Notes under the pieces: model-generated
What the model saw: only the letters and a program-made list of their open reading frames with translations
Databases searched by the model: none
Told to the model about the DNA's origin: nothing
Shown here: piece after piece, positions 30,127 to 39,431 of the stretch
How positions within the stretch are numbered: position 1 is the stretch's first letter
Layout of the letters: the number at the start of each line of letters is the position of its first letter
Made by a program: the position numbers and the translations under genes
From: Corynebacterium coyleae
GTDB lineage: Bacteria; Actinomycetota; Actinomycetes; Mycobacteriales; Mycobacteriaceae
Length of the DNA stretch: 64,000 nt
Assembly: GCF_030408635.1 (NCBI RefSeq)
Contig: NZ_CP047198.1
Location: forward strand, 1,426,001 to 1,490,000
Direction of reading: 5' to 3'

Positions 30127-32070
30127 TTAGGCCTCCTCATTCGCGGCGGATGCTTCCACGGAAGCTTGTTGCTTGACGACGACGCCGTCGCCCTCCTCAA
30201 GATCACCTGCAGCGCGGCGTTCTTCTGCGGTGCGGAATGCGGCACCCATACCGTTGACAGACGGCTTCGACCAGAAATTGCTGCGAGATGCGAGCACGAG
30301 AAGCGGCGCAGTGACCAGGAAGGTGACCAACAGGTCGAAGATGGTTGTCAGACCCATGGTGAAGGCGAAGCCCTTGACATCGCCAACTGCCAGGAAGTAG
30401 ATGATGACCGCACCAATCAGGGTCACCATGTTGCCTGTGATGACCGTCTCCTTGGCCCGTTCCCAACCGGACGCGGTCGCCGAACGGAATGTCTTGCCGT
30501 GGCGTACCTGGTCCTTGATGCGCTCATAAATCACGATGAACGAGTCTGCGGTCGTACCGATACCGATGACCAGACCAGCGATGCCCGACAGGTCGAGCGA
30601 GTATCCAATCCAGCGACCGAGCAACACGAGCATGCCGTAGACAAGCAAACCTGCTGCTGCCAGGGTGACCAACGAGATGAAGCCGAAGAGGCGGTAGTAG
30701 GCGAAAACGAAGATCGCCACCATGGCAAGACCCACCAGCCCCGCATACAGGCCAGCCTTCAAGGAGGCCTGACCGAGTGAAGGGGGAACCGTCATCGCAG
30801 TTCCGCCTGGCTCACCGTTTTCACCGGCGAACGACAGCGGCAGCGCGCCGTATCGCAGGTTGTTCGCGAGACCCTCAGCTTCCTCCTGAGTGAACTGACC
30901 CGTGATCGAGGTTGCGGAACCGACTGGGGTTGCGCCCTGGATAACTGGAGCGGAGATCACCTGGGAGTCAAGTGTGATTGCGATCTGCTTCTGCAGCATC
31001 TCACTGGTGAGTTTCGCCCAGGTAGCGGAACCGTTGACATCACCAGCCTGGCTGAAGGCGAAGCTGATCTCCATCTGTCCCGACTGCGGGTTGTATCCGC
31101 CGGTAATCGCGCGGCTGGTATCAATCTGCTCGCCGGTCAGGCGGGGCCCTTCCGGATCTGTTACACCGCTGAGCAGCGGGACCTCGTCAAGCAACATCGC
31201 CTGACCGGTCGACGGGTCACAAGCGACTAGCGGAAGATCTTGCTTATCCGAGCCAGCGAGCGGGTCGGTTGCCTGGCCGAAGCAGCGTGCGGACATCAAC
31301 GTCAACGCAGCGTACTGCTGAGTCGGGTCAGTCGACTGGCGGGTCTTCCGCAGCATTTCGGTTGTTTCCTGGCGGCGCTCAGCGGCCTCAACCGGACCGT
31401 TCGGTTCCGGCAGTGGTTCAGCGGAAATCTGTGGGACGTTCTTCGGCTCTGCTGGCGCTTCTTCCTCGCTTGGCGCGACGTCCTTGCCAACCTCTGGGTT
31501 GTTTGCATCGCCTGACTCAGCAGCTTTGGCCTGCTCCTCGGCTTGTTTCTCAGCCTGCTCCTTGCGAGCCGCGAACTGTTTCAGCAGTGACTGGCCCTCT
31601 TCGGGCGTGAAGATGCCGTACTTTACCCACTCGTTCGCCATATCCAAGATGGCTTTATCTGCTTCAGCTGGGTTTGCAGCCGGAGGGTCAAGCACAGGTC
31701 GGAAGAACAGCTGGGAGGTCTGTCCGATGTTACGGATCTCCGAGGTATCGTCACCAGCTGCTTCGATCACGATGGTGTTGCCATCGACGACGACCGATGC
31801 GCCCGAGACGCCCATGCCGTTGACACGGTTCTCCAGAATCCGACGAGCATCCTGGAGCTGTTCTGACGTAGGCTCTTCACCCTGCGGCACCAGTGTCACA
31901 CGAGTACCGCCCTGCAAGTCAATACCTAGCTTCGGGGTAGCACTCTTCGTGCCGGTAAAAAATACAAGGGCGTAGACGCCGATGACGATGAGAGCGAATA
32001 GGGCAAGCGCCTTCGCGGGCCACTGCCGCTTCGACTTCGCCTCGCCGGATCGCCGAGTGCGTGTAGACAC
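30127..32070 (-). CDS. secD: Protein translocase subunit SecD
   Basis: 647 residues from GTG at 32070, preceded by AAAGAGGAG. The first helix leads to LGIDLQGGTRVTLVP. Late helices contain ATASGWERAKETVITGNMVT and IGIGTTADSFIVIYERIK. Between them is an insertion of about 60 residues rich in Glu, Ala, Lys and Pro (from AARKEQAEKQAEEQAKAAES to about residue 225), a likely disordered or coiled part of the periplasmic domain. It is co-transcribed with secF and probably yajC. Confidence 0.96.
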   Translation of the reverse strand: MSTRTRRSGEAKSKRQWPAKALALFALIVIGVYALVFFTGTKSATPKLGIDLQGGTRVTLVPQGEEPTSEQLQDARRILENRVNGMGVSGASVVVDGNTIVIEAAGDDTSEIRNIGQTSQLFFRPVLDPPAANPAEADKAILDMANEWVKYGIFTPEEGQSLLKQFAARKEQAEKQAEEQAKAAESGDANNPEVGKDVAPSEEEAPAEPKNVPQISAEPLPEPNGPVEAAERRQETTEMLRKTRQSTDPTQQYAALTLMSARCFGQATDPLAGSDKQDLPLVACDPSTGQAMLLDEVPLLSGVTDPEGPRLTGEQIDTSRAITGGYNPQSGQMEISFAFSQAGDVNGSATWAKLTSEMLQKQIAITLDSQVISAPVIQGATPVGSATSITGQFTQEEAEGLANNLRYGALPLSFAGENGEPGGTAMTVPPSLGQASLKAGLYAGLVGLAMVAIFVFAYYRLFGFISLVTLAAAGLLVYGMLVLLGRWIGYSLDLSGIAGLVIGIGTTADSFIVIYERIKDQVRHGKTFRSATASGWERAKETVITGNMVTLIGAVIIYFLAVGDVKGFAFTMGLTTIFDLLVTFLVTAPLLVLASRSNFWSKPSVNGMGAAFRTAEERRAAGDLEEGDGVVVKQQASVEASAANEEA

Positions 32071-32225
32071 TGAGCAGACTCCTCTTTGTTCAGGCTCGGG
32101 TTTTCCGCCTTACACCGGCGCACACGCCGATCCAGCAGCATCTTTCAAGGTGCGGTGGACACAAACAATCGCGCGAGCCGGTGATGGCACAACGCAAATA
32201 TGCTACGCCATCAGGCCAGAAAAAC

Positions 32226-32516
32226 TTAGTTGGGTACCTCATTTGTGTCGACAGGTGCCACAGGCTCAATCTTGCGCATCACACCAGCCGTATCCATCGT
32301 CACGGCTACACCCGGGGCAAGCTCCACAAGCATGGTCTCGCCATTGTGCTCCACGACCGTGGCGTGGAAGCCTGCAACGTTGACAATCTGATCGCCAGGC
32401 TGAATCGACTGACGCAGTTGTTCAATCTGAGCCTGACGCTTCTTCTGGCCACGCATCATGAGGATGGAAGGCAGCAAGAACAAGGCCAGAATGACAATGA
32501 GCAAAATTGGTTCCAT
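32226..32516 (-). CDS. yajC: Preprotein translocase accessory subunit YajC
   Basis: 96 residues: one N-terminal membrane helix (MEPILLIVILALFLLPSILM) followed by a soluble domain with QLRQSIQPGDQIVNVAGFHA and VELAPGVAVTMDTAGVMRKI. This is the YajC pattern. It associates with SecDF. The 155 nt between yajC and secD (32071-32225) show no terminator or other gene. ruvB ends 33 nt upstream. Confidence 0.95.
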   Translation of the reverse strand: MEPILLIVILALFLLPSILMMRGQKKRQAQIEQLRQSIQPGDQIVNVAGFHATVVEHNGETMLVELAPGVAVTMDTAGVMRKIEPVAPVDTNEVPN

Positions 32517-32549
32517 GAGAAACCATCATTGCACAACACAATCGTGGGC

Positions 32550-33626
32550 TTAGTAGAGCGGCATCTGCCCAGGCGCTTCGGGAGGTGCCTGCAAACCCAA
32601 GTGCTCCCACGCGGCGGCGGTAGCAACCCTCCCCCGGCCTGTTCGCGACATCAGTCCCGCGCGCACCAGATAAGGCTCACAGACCTCTTCGATGGTGCCG
32701 GATTCCTCGCCAACCGCGATCGCAAGGGTCCCTACACCTACCGGGCCACCGCCATGTCCCCTGATCAGGGCACCAAGCACAGCACGGTCGAGGCGATCTA
32801 GCCCTAGCTCGTCGACATCGAACACTTCGAGCGCACTTCGTGCGGCATCCAGGTTTACCCTGCCGTCGCCATGGACCTCAGCCCAGTCGCGCACTCGACG
32901 CAGGAGTCGGTTCGCAATTCGCGGGGTTCCACGTGAACGCGAGGCGATCTCAACCGCAGCGTCAGTATCAATCTGCACCCCAAGGATGTTCGCTGCACGG
33001 CTGACAACCTTGGTGAGGTCGTCGACATCGTAAAACTCCATTTGAGCTGTAAACCCAAAGCGGTCACGCAACGGGCCGGTGAGCATACCTGCCCTCGTGG
33101 TTGCCCCGACAAGGGTAAACGGAGGAATCTCTAGCGGAATCGATGTCGCGCCCGGGCCCTTGCCAACAATGACGTCGATACGGAAATCCTCCATGGCCAT
33201 ATAGAGCATTTCCTCAGCCGGCCGTGCGATGCGGTGAATCTCATCGATGAAGAGCACATCGCCCTCCATCAAGTTAGACAACATCGCCGCCAAGTCGCCT
33301 GCCCGTTCAAGAGCAGGCCCGGAGGTCATGCGCAACGACGTGCCTAATTCCTGTGCGACGATCATTGCCATGGTGGTCTTGCCCAGTCCAGGCGGACCAG
33401 ACAGCAAGATATGATCCGGCGTCACACCACGATTTCGGGCGCCCGTAAGCACAAGACTGAGTTGTTCTCGTACCTTGGGTTGGCCGATGAATTCCTGAAT
33501 GGACTTCGGACGCAACGAACGCTCAATATCGTGTTCGTCGGCCTGCACGTTGGCGTCGACAGGCGACGGTGCTTTCGCTGAAAAACCTTCAGGGAGCTGG
33601 AACTCGGTCTTTTCCACATCAGACAT
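32550..33626 (-). CDS. ruvB: Holliday junction helicase motor RuvB
   Basis: 358 residues. Walker [21 protein letters not shown], Walker [20 protein letters not shown], sensor 1 [19 protein letters not shown] and the winged-helix signature at [17 protein letters not shown]. It drives branch migration with RuvA. It lies 11 nt downstream of ruvA. Confidence 0.98.
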   Translation of the reverse strand: MSDVEKTEFQLPEGFSAKAPSPVDANVQADEHDIERSLRPKSIQEFIGQPKVREQLSLVLTGARNRGVTPDHILLSGPPGLGKTTMAMIVAQELGTSLRMTSGPALERAGDLAAMLSNLMEGDVLFIDEIHRIARPAEEMLYMAMEDFRIDVIVGKGPGATSIPLEIPPFTLVGATTRAGMLTGPLRDRFGFTAQMEFYDVDDLTKVVSRAANILGVQIDTDAAVEIASRSRGTPRIANRLLRRVRDWAEVHGDGRVNLDAARSALEVFDVDELGLDRLDRAVLGALIRGHGGGPVGVGTLAIAVGEESGTIEEVCEPYLVRAGLMSRTGRGRVATAAAWEHLGLQAPPEAPGQMPLY

Positions 33627-33637
33627 TGCGCTTTAGC

Positions 33638-34252
33638 CTACTTCTTGCCTAAATGCGTCAGCGCTTGACGCAACAACGCAGAAGCATCGAGATCCGGCTG
33701 GTCTGTTGTCAGCTGATCTACGACCGACTGTGCCGTACGCTCTGGGAATCCGAGTCCGACCAGCGCTTCCACAACCTGTTCCGAGGCGTAAGTGGTGGCT
33801 GGCTTTGCTGCTGTACCAGCCCCCACACCGTTTGGTGACTGCGCCGGCAACATCGCTTCAACTTTGTCCTTGAGCTCGAGGATCATGCGCTCGGCCATTT
33901 TCTTGCCCACGCCGGGGATCGTTTGAACCTTCTTCGCGTCACCGTTTGCAATATGCGTCGAAAGCTCGCCAGGCTCAAAAACAGACAACGCGGCAATAGC
34001 CAGTTTCGGCCCCAAGCCAGTCACGGTCTGCAACTTATGGAACATCTCGCGCGATTCATTGTCGCCAAAGCCATACAAGGTGACGCCGTCGTCTTTGACC
34101 ACCATCGAGGTCATCACTCGACGCGTTTCACCACGCACAAGACCGCCAAGCGTTTGCGGTGTAGCAAGAAACCTATACCCCACCCCCGAACACTCAATGA
34201 CCGCATGGTCGAGACCAATAGTGAGCACCTCACCGTTGAGAGAATCAATCAT
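33638..34252 (-). CDS. ruvA: Holliday junction-binding protein RuvA
   Basis: 204 residues. The N-terminal OB-fold starts [20 protein letters not shown], two helix-hairpin-helix motifs follow ([16 protein letters not shown] and [20 protein letters not shown]), and the C-terminal UBA-like domain has [20 protein letters not shown]. It overlaps ruvC by 4 nt. Confidence 0.97.
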   Translation of the reverse strand: MIDSLNGEVLTIGLDHAVIECSGVGYRFLATPQTLGGLVRGETRRVMTSMVVKDDGVTLYGFGDNESREMFHKLQTVTGLGPKLAIAALSVFEPGELSTHIANGDAKKVQTIPGVGKKMAERMILELKDKVEAMLPAQSPNGVGAGTAAKPATTYASEQVVEALVGLGFPERTAQSVVDQLTTDQPDLDASALLRQALTHLGKK

Positions 34253-34800
34253 TGCACTGCCGCCTTCGTATTGGGGTGTTGAAGTTGTTGGAGATGTTGC
34301 GTTCGAGCGATAAGTGGCGCGCGCCAGCAGTGACAGACTGCAATGGCCAGCGCATCAGCAGCATCTGCTGGTTTCGGCGCCTCACTCAAACCAAGAATGC
34401 GCGTGACCATAGTGGTCATTTGCTTCTTGTCCGCACGTCCATTGCCAGATATTGCTTTCTTTACCTCTGAAGGGGTGTACATGTGCACCGGGATGTCACG
34501 CTCCGCAGCGGCTAAGACCATGACACCGACAGCGTGCGCTGTGTGCATCACCGTGGAGACGTTGCCACGTTCAAAGATACGTTCCATAGCAACAACATCG
34601 GGCTGGTAATCATCCATCCACTCGCCCACCGCCCGAGAGATTCTGAGCAGGCGCTCCGCAAGCTCCGCTGTTGAGGGAGTTCGCACGACGCCAACTGCTA
34701 CGGGAATGATCTGGCGGCCACGACCTGCCTGCACAACAGACAAGCCACAACGCGTCAGACCGGGATCAATGCCCATCACCCGTAGTCCTTCGAGGTTCAC
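34249..34800 (-). CDS. ruvC: Holliday junction endonuclease RuvC
   Basis: 183 residues from GTG at 34800, chosen because AAGGAG precedes it and the protein then starts directly with [20 protein letters not shown]. An ATG at 34866 would add 22 unrelated residues. Catalytic acids: Asp in GIDPG, Glu in [11 protein letters not shown] and the Asp pair in [15 protein letters not shown]. It cuts Holliday junctions. First gene of ruvC-ruvA-ruvB. Confidence 0.97.
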   Translation of the reverse strand: MNLEGLRVMGIDPGLTRCGLSVVQAGRGRQIIPVAVGVVRTPSTAELAERLLRISRAVGEWMDDYQPDVVAMERIFERGNVSTVMHTAHAVGVMVLAAAERDIPVHMYTPSEVKKAISGNGRADKKQMTTMVTRILGLSEAPKPADAADALAIAVCHCWRAPLIARTQHLQQLQHPNTKAAVQ

Positions 34801-34894
34801 GCAACCACTCCTTCGCTCATGACACATATGTTCTACCACAACGTGCGAAAAAGGCGCGCCTCTCAAAGAGGGCGCGCCGGTTCACGACGAAGTG

Positions 34895-35647
34895 TTACGC
34901 GTCGAGCTGCGCTGCAACCTCGTCCGAGATCGTCATATTGGTGTAGACATTCTGGACGTCGTCGGAATCTTCCAACGCGTCGATCAGGCGCATCATCTTC
35001 TGTGCGCCCTCGAGATCCAGATCGACCTGAACGTCGGCACGGAATTCCTGGCCAGCGTCTTCAATCTCGATGCTTTCACCGATCAGGGCCTCACGCACTG
35101 CAGGCAGGTCAGTCGGCTTGCAGGTAATTTCGAACTCTTCACCGAGGTCGTTGACTTCCTCAGCGCCGGCGTCGAGCACTGCCATCAGCACGTCATCTTC
35201 GGAGAGATCACCCTTCTTGATCGTGACCACACCGGTGCGCTCAAACATGTAACCGACAGAACCGGACTCGCCCAGGTTGCCACCATTCTTGGTCATGGCG
35301 GTACGTACCTCGGTTGCGGCACGGTTGCGGTTGTCGGTCAAGCACTCAATCAACACAGCAACACCGTTGTTGCCGTAGCCCTCGTACATGACAGTTTCCC
35401 AGTCGGATCCGCCGGCTTCCTCGCCGGAGCCACGCTTGCGAGCGCGCTCGATGTTGTCGTTGGGGACCGAGGCCTTCTTCGCCTTGCGGATCATGTCATC
35501 GAGGGTCGGGTTAGCAGCGGGGTCACCGCCGCCTGTGCGGGCGGCGACCTCGATATCCTTGATCATCTTCGCCCAGAGCTTGGAACGCTTTGCATCGTTC
35601 GCCGCTTTTTTGTGCTTGGTCGTTGCCCACTTTGAGTGGCCTGCCAT
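34895..35647 (-). CDS. yebC: YebC/PmpR family transcriptional or translational regulator
   Basis: 250 residues from ATG at 35647, giving the invariant start [20 protein letters not shown]. Further landmarks are [20 protein letters not shown] and [20 protein letters not shown]. Members act as DNA-binding regulators or, in some species, as ribosome factors relieving polyproline stalling. The ruvC-adjacent position is conserved in Actinobacteria. A start at 35737 would add 30 residues with no homology. Confidence 0.96.
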   Translation of the reverse strand: MAGHSKWATTKHKKAANDAKRSKLWAKMIKDIEVAARTGGGDPAANPTLDDMIRKAKKASVPNDNIERARKRGSGEEAGGSDWETVMYEGYGNNGVAVLIECLTDNRNRAATEVRTAMTKNGGNLGESGSVGYMFERTGVVTIKKGDLSEDDVLMAVLDAGAEEVNDLGEEFEITCKPTDLPAVREALIGESIEIEDAGQEFRADVQVDLDLEGAQKMMRLIDALEDSDDVQNVYTNMTISDEVAAQLDA

Positions 35648-35717
35648 CGAGCACCCCTTCATTCCTCTGTTGACGGTTAACAGAGCGCAAGTATACGCCA
35701 GCTGCATAAATACGCTG

Positions 35718-36185
35718 TTACTGGCCGTCGGTGGCAAACTGCGGCACTACCGCCGTACCGCCAAGACGGAAAAACCGCACCATAGGTCGCAACTGCAGCG
35801 CCAACGTATCCGCAACCGCATCGTTATAGAACCGCCGGGCGAGTTCTACTCGCGTATGTGCATCACGGAGTTCAGCCGGTACGTCGCCACCGCTTTGCGA
35901 CGACTCCCTGACCGACTGCATCAGATCCCCCTCAGTACCAAGACGCAGCCGAAGATCCTTCGAGCTGAACCGAAGCGCCTCCGTTTCGTGAGCCTGCTGC
36001 GCGAGCTCGGGAAACAGCGCCGCAACTACAGCGCAGCGGCGGTCAAGAGCAGCCTGCAGCGCATCACGGGACCTATCCAAACGAATATGCAATCGGTGAA
36101 GTCGCTGCGCAGTGTGAAACGCCCAGGCAGCCACGATAACAACGCAGATCAGCGCGACGACGAGAAGCACGACACCAAATGTCAC
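35718..36185 (-). CDS. LemA-like single-pass membrane protein
   Basis: 155 residues: one N-terminal membrane helix (residues 3-25) and a helical cytoplasmic or extracytoplasmic domain. [20 protein letters not shown] and, near the end, [19 protein letters not shown] resemble the LemA pattern (long helical bundle ending in RxxYNDAV), but with much divergence. LemA function is unknown in general. Its ATG overlaps the pimA stop codon by 4 nt, so it is translated together with the PIM pathway enzyme. Confidence 0.72.
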   Translation of the reverse strand: MTFGVVLLVVALICVVIVAAWAFHTAQRLHRLHIRLDRSRDALQAALDRRCAVVAALFPELAQQAHETEALRFSSKDLRLRLGTEGDLMQSVRESSQSGGDVPAELRDAHTRVELARRFYNDAVADTLALQLRPMVRFFRLGGTAVVPQFATDGQ

Positions 36186-37261
36186 CGCTCAATCCTCACC
36201 TTCTCGTTGTAGGAAACAGCCTCATACACAGCGCAAATACGGTTCGCCACCACTGCCCAGTCGAATTCCGTGGCGCGACGTGCACCTCGGTTAATCAAGT
36301 CGTTGCGGTAAGTGGCGTCGTCGATAAGCAGCTGCAACTGCTGCGCCAAAGCATCGGGATCCCCCGGTGGGAAGAATGCCGCAGCGTCAGAGCCAACGGC
36401 GGCAAAAGCAGGGATATCGCTGGCTACCACGGCACACCCCGCCGCCATTGCTTCGACCAGAATGATGCCAAACGACTCGCCGCCGAGGTTCGGGGCAACA
36501 AAAATGTCGGCGCGGCCGAGAATCTCGACCTTTTCATCCTCCGTAACCTTCCCAGCGAAACGCACCCCGTCCATTTCGCGTGCAGCACCTCCGCCCATCA
36601 CCGTCACCTGAGGAAGGCGCGGAAGACGCTCCAGGGCAGCCAAGAACACATCGAGGCCTTTACGTGGCTCGTCGAGTCGCCCAAGGAACACAACCTCCAC
36701 GTCTGAAGAGTCATTGCGCACACCACGAGCCCGCGCGAAGCGTCGCGTGTCAACTCCGTTCGGAATGATCACAGGGTCAGTGCCAATCTGCTCTGCCTGC
36801 CACTGCCATGCCAACTCGCTCACTGCGATTCCGGCACGAATCTTCTCCAAGTTCGCACGCAACGCAGGCAGCGCTACTTTCAGCGCATAGGAGCTCTCCG
36901 CAGAGGTGTGATAGGTAGCCACGATCGGACCCGCAGCTATTCGGTTCGCAACCATGGCGTAGCCCGGCGAATTTGGCTCGTGGATATGCAGCACATCGAA
37001 ATCGCCGAGTTCGATGAATCGCTTGGTCGTCCTCACTACTCGCGGGCCAAACGACAAGCGCGCCACAGAACCGTTGTAAGGAATCGGAACCGCTGGCCCG
37101 CCCCGAGTTACCCACTCGGGCAACGGTGTATCGGCAGATGCAGGGCCGAGGACTTCACTGTGATGTCCCATTTCCCGCAACCGCTCCGCCAAGTCAAGGA
37201 CATGCGCTTGAACCCCACCAGGTTCATCAAAAGAATAGGAGCAGACTAGCCCAACCCGCAT
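36182..37261 (-). CDS. pimA: Phosphatidyl-myo-inositol mannosyltransferase PimA
   Basis: 359 residues, GT4 (GT-B fold). It starts MRVGLVCSYSFDEPGGVQAH, with the glycine loop that contacts GDP-mannose. The C-terminal domain has VFLGRLDEPRKGLDVFLAAL and the E-x7-E region GESFGIILVEAMAAG. It transfers the first mannose from GDP-mannose to phosphatidylinositol on the inner membrane face, the first step of PIM, LM and LAM synthesis. It starts 3 nt after the acyltransferase gene. Confidence 0.96.
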   Translation of the reverse strand: MRVGLVCSYSFDEPGGVQAHVLDLAERLREMGHHSEVLGPASADTPLPEWVTRGGPAVPIPYNGSVARLSFGPRVVRTTKRFIELGDFDVLHIHEPNSPGYAMVANRIAAGPIVATYHTSAESSYALKVALPALRANLEKIRAGIAVSELAWQWQAEQIGTDPVIIPNGVDTRRFARARGVRNDSSDVEVVFLGRLDEPRKGLDVFLAALERLPRLPQVTVMGGGAAREMDGVRFAGKVTEDEKVEILGRADIFVAPNLGGESFGIILVEAMAAGCAVVASDIPAFAAVGSDAAAFFPPGDPDALAQQLQLLIDDATYRNDLINRGARRATEFDWAVVANRICAVYEAVSYNEKVRIER

Positions 37262-37264
37262 CGG

Positions 37265-38203
37265 CTAGGTCTCCCTTGAGATGTCTGAACGGTTGTCGAG
37301 CGCCCAGCGCCTCCCGCGAACCGGGACATCGACAGGCCACAACGGCTGCAGCATGTGCCAATCCTGCGGGTGGTGGGCAATCGCGACAGCGAACTCGTCT
37401 GCAATTGCCTGCACCGTTCGCTCAAGCGTGGTTACTTTCAGCGCAGGTGCAACGCTCATCCCCCAGCGAGGATCCGTCTGCGAACCTGCAAACCACGTAT
37501 GCACTGTGTGAAGGCTCGCGCCTGTCTCCAATGCCAACTTTGCTGGCCCTACAGGAAAAGTCGTATCCTCGCCGAAAAATGTCACTGGCACGCCTCGACG
37601 CCCAAGGTCGCGCTCGCCCATCAAACACACGATGCCCCCGCCTTGGAGGACCTCTTTGAGCCTTGCATAGGGAGGAGTTTTCTCCCCGGTGAGGGCAAGT
37701 ACTTCGAAACCCAGGCTTTCGCGATACTCCACGAACGCATCAAACAGCTTCTCAGGCCTGAGCCGCTCAGCAACCGTTGTAAACGTTCCATAGTGCTTTG
37801 CAAGCCACATTCCCGCCATATCCCAATTCCCGGAATGCGGCAGAGTCAGTACGACCCCGTTGCCAGCATCGATCGACTCCTGCAAATACTCCCTACCAAC
37901 CAGACCTGCAGTGAGTCGCTCATCCAAGTTTGGATCATCCGCAATGCGAGGCAGTTGGAAAGCTTCGAGCCAATACCTTGCGTAGGAACGCACGCTGTCA
38001 CGCACCAGCTCCTTGGTGACGTTTTCTGCACCGACGACGCGTGTGAGATTGCGGCGCAGCATGTCCATTCCGGCGCCGTCGTTTGATACCCAATCCGCAC
38101 CAGCAGCAGCTAACGGACGCGTTATGCGTTCCGGCAGCGCCCCGACGATCTTCCACCCGGCGATGTAACCCGCCGAAGACACACGCATTCCAATGCCGCT
38201 CAT
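37265..38203 (-). CDS. Phosphatidylinositol mannoside acyltransferase (PatA/LpxL-like)
   Basis: 312 residues. The LpxL-type acyltransferase motif H-x4-D is LPHSGNWDMAGMW, and the second block is GIVCLMGERDLGRRGVPVTF. The gene sits between pgsA and pimA, as M. tuberculosis Rv2611c, whose product acylates the mannose of PIM1/PIM2. The ATG follows the pgsA stop codon directly (TAGATG), so coupling is nearly certain. Confidence 0.94.
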   Translation of the reverse strand: MSGIGMRVSSAGYIAGWKIVGALPERITRPLAAAGADWVSNDGAGMDMLRRNLTRVVGAENVTKELVRDSVRSYARYWLEAFQLPRIADDPNLDERLTAGLVGREYLQESIDAGNGVVLTLPHSGNWDMAGMWLAKHYGTFTTVAERLRPEKLFDAFVEYRESLGFEVLALTGEKTPPYARLKEVLQGGGIVCLMGERDLGRRGVPVTFFGEDTTFPVGPAKLALETGASLHTVHTWFAGSQTDPRWGMSVAPALKVTTLERTVQAIADEFAVAIAHHPQDWHMLQPLWPVDVPVRGRRWALDNRSDISRET

Positions 38204-38839
38204 CTACGCCCCTGCTGGTGGCGCCATCTTCGCGTTCGCCTGATCGTCTCGCGCGGCGAAGACCAGCCGCTGCACCACGGTAAACAGCGACCCTGCTAAC
38301 AGAAGCCAAATTGACACCACGACAGCGTTCGGCACCCCAAACCCCTCGAGCGCTAGCCCGCCCAAAGCAAGGATCAAACGCTCTGGCCGTTCAATGAGGC
38401 CGCCGACGACGCTGATGCCGCCGGCTTCTGCGCGAGCCTTGATGTAGCTGATCGCCTGCGAGAGGACCAACACAGCTAGGCAGGCTGCAACATGGGCCGC
38501 AGACAAGTCCGCAACGTAGACCATCCACATAGCGATCGACCCAAACAGGGCGCCGTCCGTGAGACGGTCACAACTGGCGTCTAGTGTTGCGCCGAAAGCC
38601 GTCCCACCACCACGTAATCGCGCCATGGTGCCGTCCACCATGTCACACGCTGCAAAAATCGTGCTCAACACCGCTGCCCACACGAGATGATCCGTCGGGA
38701 TGAGAACCATCATCGCCAGCATCGTGGCAATCGTGCCGGCAAGAGTGATCATGTTCGGCGTGACGCCGGCTTTCAACAAGCCCTTCGCCACCGGTTCCAC
38801 GACAACAGCTGCCGGTTTACGCCCATGCACACTAAGCAT
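38204..38839 (-). CDS. pgsA: Phosphatidylinositol phosphate synthase (CDP-alcohol phosphatidyltransferase)
   Basis: 211 residues, about six membrane helices. The CDP-OH-P signature D-G-x2-A-R-x8-G-x3-D-x3-D is complete in VDGTMARLRGGGTAFGATLD plus ASCD. In mycolata the enzyme joins CDP-diacylglycerol to inositol-1-phosphate, making the phosphatidylinositol precursor that PimA uses. It overlaps the HIT gene by 8 nt. Confidence 0.95.
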   Translation of the reverse strand: MLSVHGRKPAAVVVEPVAKGLLKAGVTPNMITLAGTIATMLAMMVLIPTDHLVWAAVLSTIFAACDMVDGTMARLRGGGTAFGATLDASCDRLTDGALFGSIAMWMVYVADLSAAHVAACLAVLVLSQAISYIKARAEAGGISVVGGLIERPERLILALGGLALEGFGVPNAVVVSIWLLLAGSLFTVVQRLVFAARDDQANAKMAPPAGA

Positions 38840-39431
38840 CGTGGCTTCTCCCCTCGCCCTGTTCGACCTCGCGCCACCCCTGCGCCAGCAGCTCGCGAGT
38901 CTCCCGCAGGAGCTGCGGCAGAACCTTGGTTCCGGAAAGCACAGTCATAAAATTCGAGTCACCGGACCAGCGCGGAACCACATGCAGATGCAGGTGATCT
39001 CCAACCGACCCTCCGGACGCTTTGCCCAGGTTCAAACCGACGTTAATCGCCTCTGGGTTCGACACATGCTTCAGCGTCTTTACCGCATGCTTGGCAAATG
39101 CCATCAGTTCGGTTGTTTCTTCGTCGTCAAGCGCCTCAAGCTCCGCGACCTTGCGATACGGCACAACCATGAGATGTCCGGCGTTGTACGGATACAGGTT
39201 CAACACCGCGTATACACGCGTGCCACGGGCAATAATCAATCCGTCTTCGTCGCTGAGTTTCGGTATCTCTAGAAACGGGTCATTGCTTTTCGACGATCTC
39301 GGCGCCGACGCAATGTAACTCGACCGGTAGGGCGCCCACAGACGTACAAGACGGTCAGGAGCCCCTACACCGGTATCGATGTAGGGGTCCTCGCCATGAT
39401 TACTGCCGCTGGGCTGCAACGTTTGCCTCAC
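38832..39431 (-). CDS. HIT-domain hydrolase/phosphorylase (Ap4A phosphorylase-like)
   Basis: About 200 residues. The HIT triad reads [10 protein letters not shown] (H-x-H-x-H), preceded by [11 protein letters not shown]. The mature homology begins at [20 protein letters not shown]. No ATG is close to that point. Candidate starts inside the thrS end are GTG at 39431 and TTG at 39419; the TTG has GTGAGG at the right distance. An in-frame ATG at 39494 is far inside thrS. M. tuberculosis Rv2613c, in the same place, is an Ap4A phosphorylase. Confidence 0.88.
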   Translation of the reverse strand: MRQTLQPSGSNHGEDPYIDTGVGAPDRLVRLWAPYRSSYIASAPRSSKSNDPFLEIPKLSDEDGLIIARGTRVYAVLNLYPYNAGHLMVVPYRKVAELEALDDEETTELMAFAKHAVKTLKHVSNPEAINVGLNLGKASGGSVGDHLHLHVVPRWSGDSNFMTVLSGTKVLPQLLRETRELLAQGWREVEQGEGRSHDA

